Shown here: positions 42,420 through 52,449 of the stretch, one piece after another
Layout: every line of letters begins with the position of its first letter
Numbering within the stretch: position 1 is the first letter of the stretch
Position numbers and translations under genes: made by a program
NCBI RefSeq assembly: GCF_014647895.1
Contig: NZ_BMQB01000002.1
Coordinates: 186,001-250,000 of the forward strand
DNA: 64,000 nucleotides
Direction of reading: 5' to 3'
DNA from: Pilimelia anulata
GTDB taxonomy: Bacteria > Actinomycetota > Actinomycetes > Mycobacteriales > Micromonosporaceae
The notes under the pieces: generated by a model
What the model was told of the DNA's origin: nothing
The model's input: the letters and a program-made list of their open reading frames with translations, nothing else
Databases searched by the model: none

Positions 42420-43400
42420 TCAGTCGCAGCCGGCCAGCGCGGGGCGCGGCTCCGGCCCCTCCGCCCGCGCCGGCGCTGCCTCGCGGGCCGGGGAGTCGGC
42501 CCGCTCCGCCCGGGGCCCGTCGGCGGCGCGGCGGGCGGACAGGGTGGAGCCGGCGCTGGCCAGGATCACCACGGCCACCGCGACCACGCCGAGCCAGCCG
42601 AGGTCCTGCCCGAGCAGCAGCCACCCGGCGAGCGCGGCCACCGCCGGCTCCAGGCTCAGCAGCACCCCGAACACCCGCGGCGGCAGCCGGCGCAGCGCCG
42701 ACAGCTCCAGCGAGTACGGGATCACCGAGGCGAGCAGGCCGATGCCGAGGGCGAGCAGCAGCAGGTTCGGCCGGACCACCGCCGGCGCGGCGCCCGCGGC
42801 GCCCACCGGCAGCAGCACCAGCGCGCCGACGGCGGTGGCCACGGCCAGCCCGCCCAGCCCCGGTACGGCCGCGCCGACCCGCGCCCCGGTCAGGATGTAC
42901 GCGGCCCAGAACACCCCCGCGACCAGCGCGAGCAGCGCCCCGACCGGGTCCAGCCCGCCGGCGCCCGGCCCCTCGCCGCCCAGCCCGAGCAGCAGGACGC
43001 CGGCCAGCGCCAGCAGCACCCAGCCCAGGTCCCGGACCCGCCGGGACAGGACGGCGGCCAGCGTCAGCGGCCCGAGGAACTCGATCGTCACGGCGGTGCC
43101 GAGCGGGATCCGGGACAGCGCCGCGTAGAAGCTGGCGTTCATCGCGGCGAGGCTGATGCCGAGCATGATCACGTTGCGCCACTGGTACCGGTCCCAGCCG
43201 CGCACCCGCGGCCGGGCGATGGCCAGCAGCGCCAGCGCGGCCAGCGCGAGCCGCAGCAGCGTGGCCGGCGTGCTGCCGATGCTCGGGAAGAGCTGGGCGG
43301 CGAGCGCGGCCCCGACCTGCAGGGACGCGCACGAGCCCAGGACGAGGGCGACGGCGCCGCCGCTGGCCCCGGCGGTACCGGTGATCGACTGGTTCGGCAT
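42420..43400 (-). CDS. EamA/RhtA-type metabolite exporter
   Basis: 326 aa, ten hydrophobic segments in two repeats of five, as in the DMT superfamily. LGISLAAMNASFYAALSRIPLGTAVTIEFLGPL and the second-half SLEPAVAALAGWLLLGQDL are the family's paired signatures; RhtA-like members export threonine/homoserine. A 45-residue charged tail follows. Divergent from a LysR regulator across 87 bp carrying a palindrome, so LysR control is likely. Confidence 0.9.
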   Translation of the reverse strand: MPNQSITGTAGASGGAVALVLGSCASLQVGAALAAQLFPSIGSTPATLLRLALAALALLAIARPRVRGWDRYQWRNVIMLGISLAAMNASFYAALSRIPLGTAVTIEFLGPLTLAAVLSRRVRDLGWVLLALAGVLLLGLGGEGPGAGGLDPVGALLALVAGVFWAAYILTGARVGAAVPGLGGLAVATAVGALVLLPVGAAGAAPAVVRPNLLLLALGIGLLASVIPYSLELSALRRLPPRVFGVLLSLEPAVAALAGWLLLGQDLGWLGVVAVAVVILASAGSTLSARRAADGPRAERADSPAREAAPARAEGPEPRPALAGCD

Positions 43401-43453
43401 ACGTCCACGGTCGCCGGCCGCGAGCCGTCTGTCCAGCGAACGTTTCTGGAGCA

Positions 43454-43465
43454 TACTGATCAGTA
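43454..43465. promoter_or_regulatory. LysR-type palindrome between exporter and regulator
   Basis: Perfect 12-bp palindrome TACTGATCAGTA, fitting the T-N11-A type of LysR box, 23 bp before the LysR gene and 54 bp from the exporter start. Confidence 0.55.
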
Positions 43466-43487
43466 GAACTGACGAATCGGGGGCGCG

Positions 43488-44399
43488 ATGCTCGACGTGC
43501 ACCGGCTGCGGCTGCTCCGCGAGCTGGCCCGCCGCGGCACCCTGGCCGCGGTCGCCCGGGCCCTGTCGTACAGCCCGTCGGCCGTCTCCCAGCAGCTCTC
43601 CCTGCTGGAGACCGAGACCGGCACCAAGCTGCTCGAACGGGTCGGCCGGGGCGTCCGGCTGACCGCCCGCGGCCGGCTGCTCGTCGCGCACGCCGACGCG
43701 ATCCTGGAGCGGCTCGAACGGGCCGAGGCCGAGCTGGCCGCCGCGGCCACCGAGGTCACCGGGGTGCTGCGGGTGGCGTCCTTCCAGTCGGTGCTGCTGG
43801 CGCTGGTCCCGGCGGCGCTGTCCCGGCTCGCCGAGCGGCACCCGCGGCTGCGGGTGGAGATCACCCAGTCCGATCCGGACGTCGCGTTCGCCGGGCTGCT
43901 GGCGCACGACTTCGACCTGGTGCTGGGGGAGGAGTACCCCGGCCAGCCGCAGGCCCGGATGCCGGGCGTGGACGAGGCCGACCTGACCCACGACGAGCTG
44001 CGGCTCGCGGTACCGGCGCACGGGCCGCTGGCCGCGACCGACGGCACCCTGGCCGGCCTGGCCGGGGCGCCCTGGGTGCTCGACCCGGCGGACACGGCGG
44101 TCGCCCGCTGGGCGCTGGCGCTGTGCCGGGACGCCGGCTTCGAGCCGGACGTGCTGTTCGAGACGCCGGACCTGCTGCTGCACGTGCACCTGGTGGAGAC
44201 CGGCCACGCGGTCGCGCTGCTGCCCGATCTGCTGTGGACGCGCGGGCTGCCGGCGCTGCGGCTGGCGGAGCTGCCCGGCCGGCCGAAGCGGCGGCTGTTC
44301 ACCGGCGTGCGCAGCGGCGCCGCCCGGCACCCGGGCATCCGCGCGCTGCGCGACAGCCTCCGCCACGGCCTGCGCGCCGCCGAACGCCGCGCACCCTGA
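43488..44399 (+). CDS. LysR family transcriptional regulator
   Basis: 303 aa. Winged HTH at residues 1-60 (LDVHRLRLLRELARRGTLAAVARALSYSPSAVSQQLSLLE), then a LysR substrate domain (VTGVLRVASFQSVLLALVPAAL ...). Divergent arrangement with the EamA exporter and a palindrome between them suggest it controls the exporter in response to an exported metabolite. Confidence 0.92.
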   Translation: MLDVHRLRLLRELARRGTLAAVARALSYSPSAVSQQLSLLETETGTKLLERVGRGVRLTARGRLLVAHADAILERLERAEAELAAAATEVTGVLRVASFQSVLLALVPAALSRLAERHPRLRVEITQSDPDVAFAGLLAHDFDLVLGEEYPGQPQARMPGVDEADLTHDELRLAVPAHGPLAATDGTLAGLAGAPWVLDPADTAVARWALALCRDAGFEPDVLFETPDLLLHVHLVETGHAVALLPDLLWTRGLPALRLAELPGRPKRRLFTGVRSGAARHPGIRALRDSLRHGLRAAERRAP

Positions 44400-44411
44400 C
44401 CACCGCCGGGC

Positions 44412-44864
44412 TCAGCGCTCGGCGGCCCGTTCGATCGCCCGGTACACCTGGCCGAACCGCCGCTGGTCCCGGGTCCGCAGCAGCAGCACCTCCTCGCCCC
44501 GCCAGCGGGCCCAGATCTCCCACTCGCGCGCGCCGCGCGAGTACGACCGGTCCACCCACTCGAGCAGCAGGTCCGCCAGCGGCCCGGTGGCCAGCCCGGC
44601 GACCAGCGCCGCGCCGACGACCGCGGCCAGCGGCAGCGGCGCGAGGTCCAGCGACAGGCCGATCACGACCGCGGTCGCGCCGAGCGCGAGCGGCACCAGG
44701 ATCGCCAGCGCGAGCGCGCCGCGCCGGGCCGTCCGCCGCCAGGACCGCGCCCCGCGCCGGTACCACACCTCGGTCAGCTCGGCCAGCGGGAGGTGCCGGC
44801 CGTCGATCTCGATACCCGCCGCGGTCACCGCCACCGCCGCGTCGCGGTAGTGCTCGCGCTCCAT
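44412..44864 (-). CDS. DUF6232-like small membrane protein
   Basis: 150 aa. A PH-like N-terminal strand segment (AAGIEIDGRHLPLAELTEVWYRRG) is followed by two membrane helices and a C-terminal segment (EWEIWARWRGEEVLLLRTRDQRRFGQVYRAIERA). This matches a common actinobacterial family of unknown function. ATG 44864 has TACGGT 6 nt upstream (44876-44871), a leaderless start. Confidence 0.75.
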   Translation of the reverse strand: MEREHYRDAAVAVTAAGIEIDGRHLPLAELTEVWYRRGARSWRRTARRGALALAILVPLALGATAVVIGLSLDLAPLPLAAVVGAALVAGLATGPLADLLLEWVDRSYSRGAREWEIWARWRGEEVLLLRTRDQRRFGQVYRAIERAAER

Positions 44865-44870
44865 CGCCCC

Positions 44871-44876
44871 ACCGTA
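44871..44876 (-). promoter_or_regulatory. -10 box TACGGT, leaderless DUF6232-like gene
   Basis: Minus-strand TACGGT ends 6 nt before the ATG at 44864; no ribosome site in between. Confidence 0.5.
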
Positions 44877-44896
44877 CGCGCGGCCCGGCCGGCCCG

Positions 44897-44902
44897 TAGG
44901 GT
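44897..44902 (+). promoter_or_regulatory. -10 box TAGGGT of the enoyl-CoA hydratase gene
   Basis: TAGGGT 39 bases before the ATG; leader contains GAGGAG (44929-44934). Confidence 0.5.
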
Positions 44903-44941
44903 GGGAGCCGGTCGGACACCCCGGACGCGAGGAGTGAGCGG

Positions 44942-45730
44942 ATGAGCGAGGGCTTCAAGGGCGAGTTCGTGCGGCTGGAGGTCGCCGACGGCATCGGGAC
45001 CATGCGGCTGGACCGGCCGCCGATGAACGCCCTGAACACCACGCTCCAGGAGGAGCTGCGCTCCGCCGCCCGGGCCGCGGACGCGGCCGCCGACGTGCGC
45101 GCGGTCGTCGTGTACGGCGGCGGGAAGGTGTTCGCCGCCGGCGCGGACATCAAGGAGATGGCCGCGATGTCGTACGTCGACATGGCCGGCCGGGCGCCCG
45201 CGCTGAGCAGCGCGTTCGACGCCATCGCCCGGATCGGCAAGCCGGTCGTCGCGGCGATCACCGGGTACGCCCTGGGCGGCGGCTGCGAGCTGGCGCTGGC
45301 CTGCGACTGGCGGGTCGTCGCCGAGGACGCCAAGCTCGGCCAGCCCGAGATCAAGCTCGGGGTGATCCCCGGCGCCGGCGGCACCCAGCGGCTCGCCCGG
45401 CTGGTCGGCCCCGCCCGGGCCAAGGACCTGATCCTCAGCGGCCGGATGGTCGACGCCGCCGAGGCGCTCGCGATCGGCCTGGCCGACCGGGTGGTCCCGG
45501 CCGCCGACGTGTACGCCGCCGCGGTCGAGCTGGTCCGCCCGTACGCGACCGGGCCGGCGCAGGCGATCCGGGCCGCCAAGCAGGCCATCGACGGCGGCCT
45601 CAGCATGGACCTCGCCGCCGGCCTGGCCTGGGAGACCCAGTTGTTCGCCGGGCTGTTCGCCACCGACGACCGGCGCGAGGGCATGACCGCGTTCGTGGAG
45701 AAGCGGAAGCCGGACTTCACCGGCCGCTGA
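44942..45730 (+). CDS. Enoyl-CoA hydratase
   Basis: 262-aa crotonase-fold enzyme hydrating trans-2-enoyl-CoA. Substrate/oxyanion loops are AAGADIKEMAAM (~68-79) and GYALGGGCELALACDWRV (~105-122, first catalytic Glu). The second Glu is in GQPEIKLGVIPGAGGTQRLARLVG. Full length, good ribosome site GAGGAG 7 nt upstream. Isomerase or dehydratase relatives share these motifs, so exact substrate is open. It is the only fatty-acid gene in this section. Confidence 0.92.
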   Translation: MSEGFKGEFVRLEVADGIGTMRLDRPPMNALNTTLQEELRSAARAADAAADVRAVVVYGGGKVFAAGADIKEMAAMSYVDMAGRAPALSSAFDAIARIGKPVVAAITGYALGGGCELALACDWRVVAEDAKLGQPEIKLGVIPGAGGTQRLARLVGPARAKDLILSGRMVDAAEALAIGLADRVVPAADVYAAAVELVRPYATGPAQAIRAAKQAIDGGLSMDLAAGLAWETQLFAGLFATDDRREGMTAFVEKRKPDFTGR

Positions 45731-45824
45731 CCGGCCCGGATCCGGAAATTGCGTCGCGGCCTGTCGTACCCCCGGGGCAGGCTGAGCGAGTTGTGAACGC
45801 TCAGCCCGCACCGGGGAAGGAACC

Positions 45825-46798
<974 letters not shown>

Positions 46799-46802
<4 letters not shown>

Positions 46803-47602
46803 CCGCCGCCACCCTCGCCGCCCCGGCGGCGAACCGGGTGTCGCCGCTGGCGACGCTCCGGCAGACCATGACGCTGTCCTGGCGCAGCCTCGTGCAGATC
46901 AAGCACAACCCGATGGAGCTGCTCGATCTCAGCATCACGCCGATCATGTTCGTGCTGCTGTTCACTTACGTGTTCGGCGGCGCCATCGCCGACTCGCCGA
47001 AGGCGTACCTCCAGTTCATGCTGCCCGGCATCATTGTGCAGAACACGCTGTTCGCCACGATGTACACGGGCATGGGCCTCAACGCCGACCTGACCAAGGG
47101 CGTGTTCGACCGGCTGCGCTCGCTGCCGATCGCCCGCTCCGCGCCGCTGGCCGGGCGGATCCTCGCCGACACGGTCAAGCAGGCGTGGGCGATCGCGCTG
47201 CTGCTGGCGATCGGCTTCGCCCTGGGCTTCCGGGCCACCGGCGGCGTGCTCGGCGTACTGGCCGCGACCGGGCTGATGCTGCTGTTCGCGCTGGCCGCCG
47301 CGTGGATCGCGGTGCTGGTCGGGGTGCTGGTCAGCGATTCGGAGAAGGTCCAGGTGTACGGCTTCACGGTGCTGTTCCCGCTGACCTTCACCTCGAACAT
47401 CTTCGTCCAGACGGAGTCGATGCCCGGCTGGTTGCAGGCGTGGGTGAAGGTCAACCCGGTGACGCTGCTGGCCGACGCGATGCGCGGCCTGATGGTGGGC
47501 GGGCCGGTCGCCCGGCCGACCCTGCTGTCGCTGATGTGGGGCGTGCTGATCGCCGCGGTGTTCGCGCCGATCGCGGTCCGGGCGGTCCGTCGCCGCGCCT
47601 GA
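46799..47602 (+). CDS. DrrB-type ABC-2 permease
   Basis: 267 aa, six hydrophobic segments. Family wording: TMTLSWRSLVQIKHNPMELL, ITPIMFVLLFTYVFGG and VNPVTLLADAMRGLMVGG. It pairs with the ATPase upstream; substrate unknown, no biosynthetic cluster nearby. The start is the ATG inside the ATPase stop overlap. Confidence 0.92.
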
Positions 47603-47631
47603 GCGGGCCCGCTGCCGGCGGTGCGCCGGGG

Positions 47632-48567
47632 TCAGCGGCCCTGCCGGGGGATGAACGCCTCGCGCAGCCGGTACCCGTACCGGTGCAGCAGCGGCAGGGC
47701 GACGGCGCTGGCCACGGCCCGCGCCGCCGCCGGCTGCTCGCGCCGCCACGCCTCGTCGGCGCGCAGCGTGATGCAGCCGGTGCGGAACCGGCTCGGGTTG
47801 CCGGAGACGGTGTGGTTCGGGCCGAGCTGCACGGTGCCGTCCCCGGCGAACGGCCCGTCCGCGGCCGGCACGCCGGCCAGCCGGAGCATCCGCTCGGCGT
47901 CAGCACGGGGCCGGGTGAGGAAGTCCTCGTACCGCAGCCGCAGCGCGCGGGCGCCGTACCGCGGGGCGACCCGCTCGACCAGCGCGTTGTACAGCAGCCA
48001 GTGCGACGTGCTCTCCCACGGCCCGTGCCGGTCCATGAACGCCGGCTTCGGCCGGTCCACCTGCCGCTTCGGCCGCATCCAGGAGTGGGCGACGGCGCGC
48101 GGGTCGCGGATGGCGTGCACCAGGTACCCCTCGACGTCGGACAGGCCGGCGAGGACGGCCGCGCCGGCCGGCGACTTGGACGAGTCCACGATCAGTTCGG
48201 CGCCGGTGACCTCGGCGATGCCCCGGTACAGCCGACTGATGATCCCCCGATAGCGGCGGTCGGCGGCCGTATCGGGGCCGCGACACAGGCGCAGCGTGTG
48301 CCGGGTCCGGGCGACCTCGGCCTGGAGCGCGACCATCTCCCGCGGGTCCGGCTCGGCGGCGCCGAACGCGGCCCGGCGGATCGCGGCCCACAGCGCGCAC
48401 TCCGGCAGCGGTACGCCGCAGCCGCAGCGCCGCCCCTGGACGAGCCCGCGCCGCCACAGGTAGAAGACCTCGCCGGCGGAGAAGACGCCCGGGTAGGCGT
48501 TCAGGATGTTGTCGACGAGCGTGGTGCCGCTGCGGCCCCACGCAGCGACGTACAGCACCTTCGGCAC
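47632..48567 (-). CDS. Sulfotransferase family protein
   Basis: 311 aa. PAPS-binding 5'-phosphosulfate loop AAWGRSGTTLVDNIL (~8-22) and 3'-phosphate loop VHAIRDPRAVAHSWM are both intact, as is the later LRLRYEDFLTRP. The CGCGVPLPEC stretch is a Cys cluster also seen in relatives. Acceptor unknown (glycan, lipid or small molecule). GTG start with GAGGGGG 5 nt upstream. Convergent with DrrB. Confidence 0.88.
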   Translation of the reverse strand: MPKVLYVAAWGRSGTTLVDNILNAYPGVFSAGEVFYLWRRGLVQGRRCGCGVPLPECALWAAIRRAAFGAAEPDPREMVALQAEVARTRHTLRLCRGPDTAADRRYRGIISRLYRGIAEVTGAELIVDSSKSPAGAAVLAGLSDVEGYLVHAIRDPRAVAHSWMRPKRQVDRPKPAFMDRHGPWESTSHWLLYNALVERVAPRYGARALRLRYEDFLTRPRADAERMLRLAGVPAADGPFAGDGTVQLGPNHTVSGNPSRFRTGCITLRADEAWRREQPAAARAVASAVALPLLHRYGYRLREAFIPRQGR

Positions 48568-48609
48568 AAAACCCCCTCAGTGGGCCCCAAAACGGCAAAT
48601 GGGTTCATC

Positions 48610-48624
48610 ACTGTAGGGACTGTA
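48610..48624 (-). promoter_or_regulatory. Tandem ACTGTA elements upstream of the sulfotransferase
   Basis: ACTGTAGGGACTGTA (48610-48624): on the minus strand two TACAGT hexamers 9 bp apart, each usable as a -10, about 45-55 nt before the GTG. Confidence 0.4.
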
Positions 48625-48731
48625 AGCGCCCGACCCGGGCCGGACCTGCGGCGCGGATCAACCGCACCCGGGAAGAGGGACACCCGCGCGGGGTGGGCCG
48701 CGCGGCGGCGCGCTGCCCGGCGCGCCGGCCG

Positions 48732-48815
48732 GGGTCAGCGGCGCGGGGCCGCCCGGGTCGGGTCAGCGGCGCGGGTCGTCCGGGGTCGGGTTCAGCGGCG
48801 CGGGTCGTCCGGGTC
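48732..48815. repeat. Three tandem 28-bp repeats covering the 3' end of the PLDc_N gene
   Basis: Copies 48732-48759, 48760-48787, 48788-48815 with consensus start GGGTCAGCGGCGCGGG. Copy 3 encodes the last residues (DPDDPRR) and stop of the gene at 48792-49085; the other two copies repeat that stop region downstream. Confidence 0.7.
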
Positions 48816-49085
48816 CGGGCGGTCGTCCAGGGAGCGGAGGAAGTCCGGGTCGTCGTCCGGGGCCACCGGGCGGCGCGGGGCGGCCGGGCCGGATCGGGCC
48901 GGCCGGTCGTACCCGGCGGCGAACCAGGCCACCCCGCCGACGATCGGGAACAGCAGGATCACGATGACCCAGCCGAACCGCGGCAGCACCCGGACCCGCT
49001 CCGGCGCGATCGACAGGACACTGATCAGGGCGGCGATGGCCAGCCCGATCTCGACGACGGTGAGCAGCAGGAGCAGGCGGGCCAT
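48792..49085 (-). CDS. PLDc_N (phospholipase D nuclease N-terminal) family membrane protein
   Basis: 97 aa with two helices (MARLLLLLTVVEIGLAIAALISVL and VLPRFGWVIVILLFPIVGGVAWFAAGYDR), the PLDc_N pattern, plus an acidic disordered tail. Despite the name the domain has no catalytic residues and its role is unknown. Its 3' end lies in a tandem repeat. Confidence 0.8.
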   Translation of the reverse strand: MARLLLLLTVVEIGLAIAALISVLSIAPERVRVLPRFGWVIVILLFPIVGGVAWFAAGYDRPARSGPAAPRRPVAPDDDPDFLRSLDDRPDPDDPRR

Positions 49086-49249
49086 ACCGCCATCATGCGC
49101 GATCGGTGCCCGCCCCGGCCACACCGCCCGCCCCGGCGCGGGCCGGGCGCGTCGGCCCCGGTCCGGCCGGCGGCGGGGGCATGCTGTGAGATGTCTCGCG
49201 GAGGGGCCCGGGCGGGCCTCCTGACCGGCCGACCGGGCGCGGCGGCGGC

Positions 49250-49255
49250 TAGTAT
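49250..49255 (+). promoter_or_regulatory. -10 box TAGTAT of etfBA
   Basis: TAGTAT 51 bases before the etfB ATG; the palindrome AACGATCGTT (49267-49276) begins 11 bp downstream, about at the transcription start. Confidence 0.5.
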
Positions 49256-49266
49256 GGCCGGACATG

Positions 49267-49276
49267 AACGATCGTT
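49267..49276. promoter_or_regulatory. Palindrome AACGATCGTT at the etfBA transcription start
   Basis: Perfect 10-bp palindrome in TGAACGATCGTTAAC, placed where a repressor would block transcription start. TetR-type regulators of fatty-acid genes in actinobacteria use sites of this form; the actual regulator is unknown. Confidence 0.45.
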
Positions 49277-49305
49277 AACCTCAAGCTGGGGGGTCATCGG
49301 CCACG

Positions 49306-50082
49306 ATGAATATCGTCGTCCTTGTCAAGCAGGTGCCCGACTCCGGAGCGGAGCGCACCCTGCGCGCCGACAACACCGTCGACCGGGCGGCCGCCGACAA
49401 CGTGATCAACGAGATGGACGAGTACGCCATCGAGGAGGCCCTCCGACTCACCGAGGCCGGCGGCGGCGAGGTCACCATCCTCACCATGGGCCCGGAGCGG
49501 GCGGCGGAGTCGATCCGCAAGGCGCTCTCGATGGGCCCGCACGGCGCCGTGCACGTCGTCGACGACGCGCTCGCCGGCTCCTGCGCGCTCGGCACCTCGG
49601 CGGTGCTCGCCGCGGCGCTGCGCGAGCTGAACCCGGACCTCGTCCTCTGCGGCGCCGAGTCGACCGACGGCCGGGTCCAGGTCATGCCGCACATGCTCGC
49701 CGAGCGGCTGGGCATCGCCGCGCTGACCGGCGCCCGCAAGCTCACCGTCGACGGGGGCACGCTGACGATCGAGCGGCAGACCGACGAGGGGTACGAGGTG
49801 GTCACGGCCGCCACGCCCGCCGTCGTCTCGGTGTGGGACACGATCAACGAGCCGCGGTACCCGTCCTTCAAGGGCATCATGGCCGCCAAGAAGAAGCCGG
49901 TCCGCACGCTGAGCCTCGCCGACCTCGGCGTACCGGCGGGCGAGGTCGGCGCCGCGGGGGCGACCAGCGCGGTCGTCGAGCACAGCCAGCGGCCCGAGCG
50001 CACCGGCGGGGCCAAGGTCACCGACGAGGGCGACGGCGGCGTGCAGCTCGTCGGGTTCCTGGCCACCGAGAAGTTCGTCTGA
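49306..50082 (+). CDS. etfB: Electron transfer flavoprotein beta subunit
   Basis: 258 aa. ETF accepts electrons from acyl-CoA dehydrogenases and passes them to the quinone pool. MNIVVLVKQVPDSG at the start, the AMP/FAD-region motif LCGAESTDGRVQVMPHMLAERLG, and DTINEPRYPSFKGIMAAKKKP near 190 are family hallmarks. It precedes etfA by 10 bp. Position before iscS and mnmA matches Rv3029c. Confidence 0.96.
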   Translation: MNIVVLVKQVPDSGAERTLRADNTVDRAAADNVINEMDEYAIEEALRLTEAGGGEVTILTMGPERAAESIRKALSMGPHGAVHVVDDALAGSCALGTSAVLAAALRELNPDLVLCGAESTDGRVQVMPHMLAERLGIAALTGARKLTVDGGTLTIERQTDEGYEVVTAATPAVVSVWDTINEPRYPSFKGIMAAKKKPVRTLSLADLGVPAGEVGAAGATSAVVEHSQRPERTGGAKVTDEGDGGVQLVGFLATEKFV

Positions 50083-50092
50083 GGGGATAGTC

Positions 50093-51052
50093 ATGGCTGA
50101 AGTACTCGTCGTCGTCGAGGCCAGCGCGGCCGCCGGCGTCAAGAAGGTCACCCTCGAACTGCTCACCCACGCCCGCGCCCTCGGCACCCCGGCCGCCGTG
50201 GTGCTCGGCGCCCCGGGTACGGCCGCCGCGCTGACCGGCAAGCTGGCCGAGTACGGCGCCGAGAAGGTGTACGTCGCCGAGCACGCCGACATCGACGGCC
50301 ACCTGGTCGCGCCGAAGGCGAGCGTGCTGGCCGAGCTGGTCCGCCGGGTGCAGCCGGCCGCCGTCCTGCTGGGCGCCACCCAGGAGGGCAAGGAGATCGC
50401 CGGGCGGCTCGCGGTCAAGCTGGACAACGGCCTGCTCACCGACGCCGTCGCGGTCGCCGCCGACGGCACGGCGACGCAGGTCGCGTTCGCCGGCTCGACC
50501 GTCGTCACCGCGCGGGTCACCAAGGGCCTGCCGATCGTGTCGCTGCGCCCCAACTCGATCACCCCGGCCGCGGCGCCCGCCGCCGGCACGGTCGAGGAGG
50601 TCGCCGTCGAGCCCGGCGGCACCGACCTGCTGGCCCGGGTCACCGACCGGGTGGTGGAGCAGAAGGGCTCGCGGCCGGAGCTGAGCGAGGCGTCGGTGGT
50701 CGTCTCGGGCGGCCGGGGCGTCGGCAACGCGGAGAACTTCGCGCTCGTCGAGGAGCTGGCCGACCTGCTCGGCGGCGCGGTCGGCGCGTCCCGGGCGGCG
50801 GTCGACTCCGGCTTCTACCCGCACCAGTTCCAGGTCGGGCAGACGGGCAAGACGGTGTCGCCGCAGCTCTACGTGGCGCTGGGCATCTCCGGGGCGATCC
50901 AGCACCGGGCCGGCATGCAGACCTCGAAGACGATCGTCGCGGTGAACAAGGACGCCGAGGCGCCGATCTTCGAGCTGGCCGACTTCGGCGTCGTGGGCGA
51001 CCTGTTCAAGATCGTCCCGCAGGCCGCCGAGGAGATCCGCAAGCGCAAGTAG
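50093..51052 (+). CDS. etfA: Electron transfer flavoprotein alpha subunit
   Basis: 319 aa. The C-terminal FAD-binding signature [20 protein letters not shown], followed by [12 protein letters not shown], is complete. It forms a heterodimer with EtfB and binds FAD. Same operon; ATG 10 bp after etfB with GAGGGGA upstream. A strong terminator hairpin follows. Confidence 0.96.
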   Translation: MAEVLVVVEASAAAGVKKVTLELLTHARALGTPAAVVLGAPGTAAALTGKLAEYGAEKVYVAEHADIDGHLVAPKASVLAELVRRVQPAAVLLGATQEGKEIAGRLAVKLDNGLLTDAVAVAADGTATQVAFAGSTVVTARVTKGLPIVSLRPNSITPAAAPAAGTVEEVAVEPGGTDLLARVTDRVVEQKGSRPELSEASVVVSGGRGVGNAENFALVEELADLLGGAVGASRAAVDSGFYPHQFQVGQTGKTVSPQLYVALGISGAIQHRAGMQTSKTIVAVNKDAEAPIFELADFGVVGDLFKIVPQAAEEIRKRK

Positions 51053-51075
51053 CGCCGCCCGATCATCAACCGCGC

Positions 51076-51115
51076 GAGCGCGGCTGTTGCCGCTCCCCCG
51101 ACAACAGCCGCGCTC
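51076..51115. terminator. Terminator after etfA
   Basis: 14-bp perfect arms GAGCGCGGCTGTTG (51076-51089) / CAACAGCCGCGCTC (51102-51115) around 12 nt, 23 bp after the etfA stop. Confidence 0.8.
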
Positions 51116-51243
51116 ACGCCAGAGCCTACGTCCTTCGGCATGGCCCGTGGGGGCGTGCCGGGCGTGGACTGTCGAGGATGGACGACCTCTCGGTGCGAAT
51201 CGGGCGCTTCCGGTCAGTCGGCCGCGCCGCCGGCGCCGGGCAC

Positions 51244-51249
51244 TAGGCT
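51244..51249 (+). promoter_or_regulatory. -10 box TAGGCT, leaderless cysteine desulfurase
   Basis: TAGGCT ends 8 nt before the ATG at 51258; no ribosome site, so a leaderless mRNA is expected. Confidence 0.55.
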
Positions 51250-51257
51250 GAGTAGCG

Positions 51258-52433
51258 ATGGCATACCTGGATCACGCCGCCACCACCCCGATGCGGCCCG
51301 AGGCGCTCGCCGCGCACGCCGAGGCCGCCCGCACGGTCGGCAACGCGTCCTCCCTGCACGCCCCCGGCCGGGCCGCCCGGCGCCGCGTCGAGGAGGCGCG
51401 CGAGCAGGTGGCCGCCGCGCTCGGCGCGCGGCCCTCCGAGGTCGTCTTCACCGCCGGCGGCACCGAGAGCGACAACCTCGCGGTCAAGGGGATCTTCTGG
51501 GGCCGGCGGACCGAGGACCCGCGGCGGCGGCTGATCATCGCCAGCGCGGTCGAGCACCACGCGGTGCTGGACGCCGTCCAGTGGCTCGCCCGGATCGACG
51601 ACGCCGAGGTCGTCTGGCTGGACACCGACCCGACCGGGATGATCCGCCCCGACTCGCTCGCGGCGGCCCTGGCCGCCGCCGGCCCGGCCGCGGGCCTGGT
51701 CACGGCGATGTGGGCGAACAACGAGGTCGGCACGATCCAGCCGGTCGCCGCGCTGGCGGCGCTGGCGGCCGCGCACGGCGTGCCGATGCACACCGACGCC
51801 GTCCAGGCGGTCGGGCAGATCCCGGTGGACTTCGGCGCGGCCGGGGTGCCGGCGCTGACCGTCTCGGGGCACAAGCTCGGCGGGCCGGTCGGGGTCGGCG
51901 CGCTGCTGCTCGCCCGCGACGTGCCGTGCACGCCGCTGCTGCACGGCGGCGGCCAGGAGCGCGACGTCCGCTCGGGCACCCTCGACGTGGCCGGCATCGC
52001 CGCGTTCGCCGCGGCGGTGGCCGCCGCGACGGCCGCCCGCGAGCGGGAGGCCAAGGAGGTCGCCGAGCTGCGCGACGCGCTGATCGCGGGGGTGCGGGCG
52101 GCGGTACCGGACGCGGTCCTCAACGGCCACCCCGAGCTGCGGCTGCCGGGCAACGCGCACTTCGGCTTCCCCGGCTGCGAGGGCGACGCGCTGCTGCTGC
52201 TGCTGGACGCGCAGGGCATCGCCTGCTCGACCGGGTCGGCCTGCTCGGCGGGCGTGGCGCAGCCGTCGCACGTGCTGCTGGCGCTGGGCGCCGACGAGGC
52301 GCTGGCCCGGTCCTCGCTGCGCTTCACGCTGGGCCACACGTCCACGACGGCCGACGTGGCGGCGCTGCTGGCGGCGCTGCCGGCGGCAGTGGAGCGGGCC
52401 CGCGCGGCCGGCGCCCTGCGCTCCCGCCGCTGA
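51258..52433 (+). CDS. iscS: Cysteine desulfurase
   Basis: 391 aa PLP enzyme taking sulfur from cysteine for tRNA thiolation and Fe-S assembly. [15 protein letters not shown] at the start, the PLP-binding Lys in [13 protein letters not shown] (~204) and the mobile catalytic Cys in [11 protein letters not shown] (~325). The short active-site loop places it with IscS/NifS-type class I enzymes. Sulfur is probably passed to MnmA, whose gene follows next on this strand apart from an intervening module. Confidence 0.93.
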   Translation: MAYLDHAATTPMRPEALAAHAEAARTVGNASSLHAPGRAARRRVEEAREQVAAALGARPSEVVFTAGGTESDNLAVKGIFWGRRTEDPRRRLIIASAVEHHAVLDAVQWLARIDDAEVVWLDTDPTGMIRPDSLAAALAAAGPAAGLVTAMWANNEVGTIQPVAALAALAAAHGVPMHTDAVQAVGQIPVDFGAAGVPALTVSGHKLGGPVGVGALLLARDVPCTPLLHGGGQERDVRSGTLDVAGIAAFAAAVAAATAAREREAKEVAELRDALIAGVRAAVPDAVLNGHPELRLPGNAHFGFPGCEGDALLLLLDAQGIACSTGSACSAGVAQPSHVLLALGADEALARSSLRFTLGHTSTTADVAALLAALPAAVERARAAGALRSRR

Positions 52434-52449
52434 CCCCGCCCGCCGGGCG

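Noticed and set aside
48732..48815. CRISPR-like reading of the three 28-bp repeats
   Set aside because: The copies are directly adjacent with no spacers, are GC-only sequence that includes a gene's stop codon, and no cas gene is present.
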